Assembly: GCF_002087085.1 (NCBI RefSeq)
Contig: NZ_MWQY01000007.1
Span: 1-64,000, forward strand
Reading direction: 5' to 3'
DNA from: Marispirochaeta aestuarii
Lineage (GTDB): Bacteria; Spirochaetota; Spirochaetia; JC444; Marispirochaetaceae
DNA length: 64,000 nt
Numbering within the stretch: the stretch's first letter is position 1; the number at the start of each line of letters is the position of its first letter. Below, one piece after another: positions 61,630 through 64,000 of the stretch. Position numbers and translations under genes: made by a program. Below the pieces are notes generated by a model, which had not been told where the DNA came from, did no database searches, and worked only from the letters and a program-made list of their open reading frames with translations.

Positions 61630-62570
61630 AACGACTTGTTCTGATTACCCGCAGGCAGGAATCCCTCAGCTGTTTTGATACCATCAGGCGCTCCAAAAGC
61701 ATCGACCTGGAAGTCAGGGATGACCTGGACTGGAAAAAAACTATCCGTGAAAACGGATCGATGATCTATCTGGACATCGGCTCTCTGAGCCCCCGGGAGA
61801 TTCGCAAGGCCATACGGACCCTTGAATCCCAGGACACCCTCACCTACGGCATTGTCGATCCCGAAGGCCGTATTGACGACCCCGCCGATCTTTTTCACGG
61901 CGGCGCCTCCGACTACATCGGACCGGATTTACTGAATAAACGCCTCTCCTTGAGCAGGATAAACCAGGCGATGAACTTCTATCCCTATGTGGAGGACGAG
62001 GAGGAAGAGAGCGGAGACCTGAGCTGGGAGACCATCAGGGAGGGTGATGAGTACCCCTTCTACCTCCTCTACGCCGAACTGGACATCCTGCCGGAATGGA
62101 AGACAAAATCCGGCAGCAGCTTTATTACCGGACTACTGAAGACCTTTGAATCCCACATGAACCGGGTTTTTCTTCCCCTGGGCGGCCAGCTCTGGATGAA
62201 AAGCGACTACGGCGGGCTTTATCTCTTCCCCTACAGCGAGGGAAGCTCCGATATTATCCCGGCCTGCATGAGACTCATTCTGAACAGGGTACTCATCAGC
62301 ATGGAGGTATTCTCCTACGGAACCCTGCTGCCCTACCACTTTTCCCTGGATACGGGGACTACGGTGTACAGAAAAAAGGGCAACACCGGAACGTTGATTT
62401 CCGAAGCGGTAAATTTTATATTCCATCTGGGACAGCAGTATACTCAGCCGGGGCAATTTGTTATCAGCAGAAGGGCTGCGGAGCATATTCCCGCGGGGCT
62501 TGCGGACTGTTTTGTTCCATGCGGGAACTATCATGACCAGGACATATTGCGCATGAAAGTGCCCAGGTAG
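61626..62570 (+). CDS. Degenerate cyclase paralogue with receiver-like N-terminus
   Basis: 314 residues. Residues ~1-105 look like a pseudo-receiver (KRLVLITRRQESLSCFDTIR; YGIVDPEGRIDDPADLFHGG). Residues ~140-300 align with the cyclase domain of the preceding gene: YLLYAELDILPEW for FLRIDIAGNTEL, GGQLWMKSDYGGLYLF for NGRVWMWEGDGGVAAF, YHFSLDTGTTVYRKKG for VRIGVHSGL, and AVNFIFHLG for the usual VNLAARL. The second metal Asp is displaced and the glycine after the first is Pro, so it is probably catalytically dead. Start overlaps the previous stop; the pair are co-translated and might form a heterodimer. Confidence 0.75.
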   Translation: MKRLVLITRRQESLSCFDTIRRSKSIDLEVRDDLDWKKTIRENGSMIYLDIGSLSPREIRKAIRTLESQDTLTYGIVDPEGRIDDPADLFHGGASDYIGPDLLNKRLSLSRINQAMNFYPYVEDEEEESGDLSWETIREGDEYPFYLLYAELDILPEWKTKSGSSFITGLLKTFESHMNRVFLPLGGQLWMKSDYGGLYLFPYSEGSSDIIPACMRLILNRVLISMEVFSYGTLLPYHFSLDTGTTVYRKKGNTGTLISEAVNFIFHLGQQYTQPGQFVISRRAAEHIPAGLADCFVPCGNYHDQDILRMKVPR

Positions 62571-62599
62571 TTGACATGAGAGGCAAGTATCGGTATCCT
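62571..62599 (+). promoter_or_regulatory. Promoter of tRNA-Ala
   Basis: TTGACA (62571-62576), exactly 17 bases, TATCCT (62594-62599), with the tRNA beginning 12 bases on. The -35 starts directly after the stop of the upstream gene. Confidence 0.75.
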
Positions 62600-62611
62600 A
62601 AGCACGTTTTC

Positions 62612-62685
62612 GGGGGTGTAGCTCAGTTGGCTAGAGCGCGTGAATGGCATTCACGAGGTCATGGGTTCGATTCCCACCACCTCCA
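62612..62685 (+). tRNA. tRNA-Ala (anticodon GGC)
   Basis: 74 bases. Acceptor stem GGGGGTG with CACCTCC and discriminator A (one G-U pair). D arm GCTCAGTTGGCTAGAGC, anticodon stem CGTGA/TCACG with loop ATGGCAT giving anticodon GGC, T loop TTCGATT. CCA is not encoded. It reads GCC and GCU alanine codons. Confidence 0.97.
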
Positions 62686-62697
62686 TACTTTAACGCT

Positions 62698-64000
62698 ATG
62701 AGCGACAACAACAGCACCAAAAGTGATCTTTTCTCCGGGGAACTTGACCCCGATATCGCCGAATTGATGGGCATCGATGACACGCCCTCCGCTCAGGTTC
62801 CCGATTTTGAAGAACTTTTTGAAGACACCTCTTCCGGCACTCCCGCCGAGGCGCACGTAAGCGATATAAGCAAGGACCGTTTTCATCCCGTCAGCCGTCT
62901 CGAACAGGACCCGGCTCCATATTTCCAGGACAAGGATTACTACAAGAAAGCCCTTGCCGGGGAAGGCGAGGTTTCCCAGAGGGTTCACAGTCTCCTTTCG
63001 AAATTTCTGAACACCCAGGACCCCAAGGAGCGATCCGTCTACAGGGGAAAACTCATATCCGCCTACTGGAACCTGGTGGAGAGCATCGGCAGGAAGGTCT
63101 GCTCCAGTCCGCCCCAGCCCAAGGTCCTGCTTCTCAGATACGGCGTCCTGCTGCCGACGCTGCTTTCCAAGGAGCAGCGCTCCATGATCTCCCGGATTGT
63201 GTACAGCAACACCACGGGAGAACCTGTCCACTACGTGGACGAGTGGCTTACCATGGTCGCCCGGGGGACCGTCGGAAACTCGGCCACGGATGAAACCAAG
63301 GCAGTGAGCCGCCGCAAGGAACATAAGGTCAATACCAAACTCGACCGGGTCAAGGGACAGCGGGATTTCCAGCTCAGCGTGCTGACCCGCAAGTTCGGCG
63401 AACAGGAGCGGATGGAAAACCAGCTCAAGGAACTCTCCAGGCTGGTGGCCGACCATGCCGCCCGTCAGGACCTGCCGGGGGTAAAAGAGGTCTATACCCC
63501 GGAGCAGCGGCAGTACCTGAGTACAATTGCCAACCTGGTAAAAGACCTGCAGCGCCTTGATACGGAGCTTGCGAATACCTTTGAGCATTTTCAGGAGAAT
63601 GAAGCTGAATTCCGCAAACTCTCGGAAAGCGCCGGGGGAGCGGAATCCTACCAGGTAAACAATGACGCCCTGCAGACGGAGCTCGCCACGGTACGCCAGA
63701 TGGCCAAGATGTGTGTGGGCAGGCAGGGAAACCACTTCCCCATTGCCATGAAGCAGTATTTCAGGGACAGTATCCGGGACATCTGCACCCGGGAAAACAT
63801 CATCATGCAGATGGCCGCCGTGGAAAGTCTGGATCCCGGATTGTTCCTGCGGACCTTCAAACAGCAGACCAACCGCATCGTGCCCCATGTCGTTATCATT
63901 CCCAGTTACGGCGAACGGGGAATCTGCTGGGAACCCTTCGAAAAATACAACCGTGCCACGAGCCGGGGCAGAATTGCCGTGCCCCTCTTTCCCAAGGACA
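62698..64000 (+). CDS. Conserved cytoplasmic coiled-coil protein (3' end beyond window)
   Basis: ATG 62698 opens 434 codons to the edge without a stop. The N-terminal ~70 residues are acidic and disordered (LDPDIAELMGIDDTPSAQVP). Then comes a helical region with YYKKALAGEGEVSQRVHSLL, and a long coiled coil from ~230 to ~320 (TKLDRVKGQRDFQLSVLTRK; EFRKLSESAG). After it, VVIIPSYGERGICWEPFEKY starts another domain. I know of similar conserved proteins in spirochaetes but not their function. There is no SD; the start lies only 12 bases after the tRNA end, so the mRNA may be produced by tRNA processing. Confidence 0.8.
   Translation, partial: MSDNNSTKSDLFSGELDPDIAELMGIDDTPSAQVPDFEELFEDTSSGTPAEAHVSDISKDRFHPVSRLEQDPAPYFQDKDYYKKALAGEGEVSQRVHSLLSKFLNTQDPKERSVYRGKLISAYWNLVESIGRKVCSSPPQPKVLLLRYGVLLPTLLSKEQRSMISRIVYSNTTGEPVHYVDEWLTMVARGTVGNSATDETKAVSRRKEHKVNTKLDRVKGQRDFQLSVLTRKFGEQERMENQLKELSRLVADHAARQDLPGVKEVYTPEQRQYLSTIANLVKDLQRLDTELANTFEHFQENEAEFRKLSESAGGAESYQVNNDALQTELATVRQMAKMCVGRQGNHFPIAMKQYFRDSIRDICTRENIIMQMAAVESLDPGLFLRTFKQQTNRIVPHVVIIPSYGERGICWEPFEKYNRATSRGRIAVPLFPKD

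Noticed and set aside
62659-63888. Minus-strand open frame of 409 codons at the right end
   Set aside because: It crosses the tRNA gene and is antisense to a well-formed coiled-coil protein; its translation lacks any recognisable motif.
1-64000. Prophage, transposase, integron, CRISPR or rRNA locus
   Set aside because: No transposase, integrase, phage structural or cas gene and no rRNA sequence were recognised on either strand.

Overview
The window looks like chromosomal DNA of a free-living spirochaete, probably a marine or sediment Spirochaetaceae of the Sediminispirochaeta/Marispirochaeta kind; this is inference from gene content. The evidence is a LruC-type outer-membrane lipoprotein, many SPII lipoproteins of spirochaetal type, PEGA/FecR surface proteins, a methyl-accepting chemotaxis protein, a large secreted repeat protein and a complete mannitol PTS. 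Base composition is moderately GC-rich and coding density is high. There is no rRNA, prophage, insertion sequence or CRISPR array. One tRNA gene, one FMN riboswitch and one decayed Uma2-type gene are present.

Layout. 1-6.5 kb: cell-envelope proteins on the minus strand (a large secreted repeat protein running off the window, and two lipoproteins that share the same YWxxG/VYVSG repeat). 6.7-7.1 kb: remnant of a Uma2 nuclease gene. 7.2-11.5 kb: aroA, ltaE, then htpG on the opposite strand. 11.6-18.6 kb: a FecR/PEGA/beta-propeller lipoprotein, an apparently self-regulated TetR gene with its partner, a divergent LysE exporter and MocR regulator pair, and a YigZ protein. 18.6-23.9 kb: a tightly coupled five-gene envelope operon in which a barrel-like-protein/lipoprotein pair occurs twice. 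24-31.7 kb: CorB-like transporter, flavoprotein, FxsA, a frameshifted hybrid kinase, a Fic-like protein, a Na/Pi cotransporter with PhoU domain, a single-domain response regulator and YhhN. 31.8-34.6 kb: chemotaxis receptor and a lipoprotein.

34.6-42.7 kb is a mannitol operon: EIICB, EIIA, HPr, EI, a BglG/MtlR-type regulator, mannitol-1-phosphate dehydrogenase with an unexpected antitoxin-like tail, and a HAD phosphatase. It carries its own general PTS proteins, so it may work as a closed phosphorelay. 43-46.9 kb is the riboflavin operon ribD-ribE-ribBA-ribH under an FMN riboswitch with a readable promoter, aptamer and terminator. 46.9-52.8 kb holds a parvulin, a SixA phosphatase, a PHP protein, a PilZ protein, a GH65 phosphorylase with a degenerate HAD tail, an AcpH-like protein and a small cysteine protein. 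52.9-60.5 kb encodes AddA/AddB recombination nucleases and a large protein with an embedded HPr-like domain. 60.7-64 kb has a class III cyclase-like gene overlapping a degenerate relative, then tRNA-Ala(GGC) and a conserved coiled-coil gene cut by the window edge.

Best candidates for something undescribed are: the MtlD-Phd fusion in a self-contained mannitol PTS whose regulator has lost the usual PRD histidines; the Fic-like/NptA-PhoU/response-regulator cluster; the cyclase/pseudo-cyclase pair next to the HPr-like hybrid; and the duplicated barrel-lipoprotein operon.
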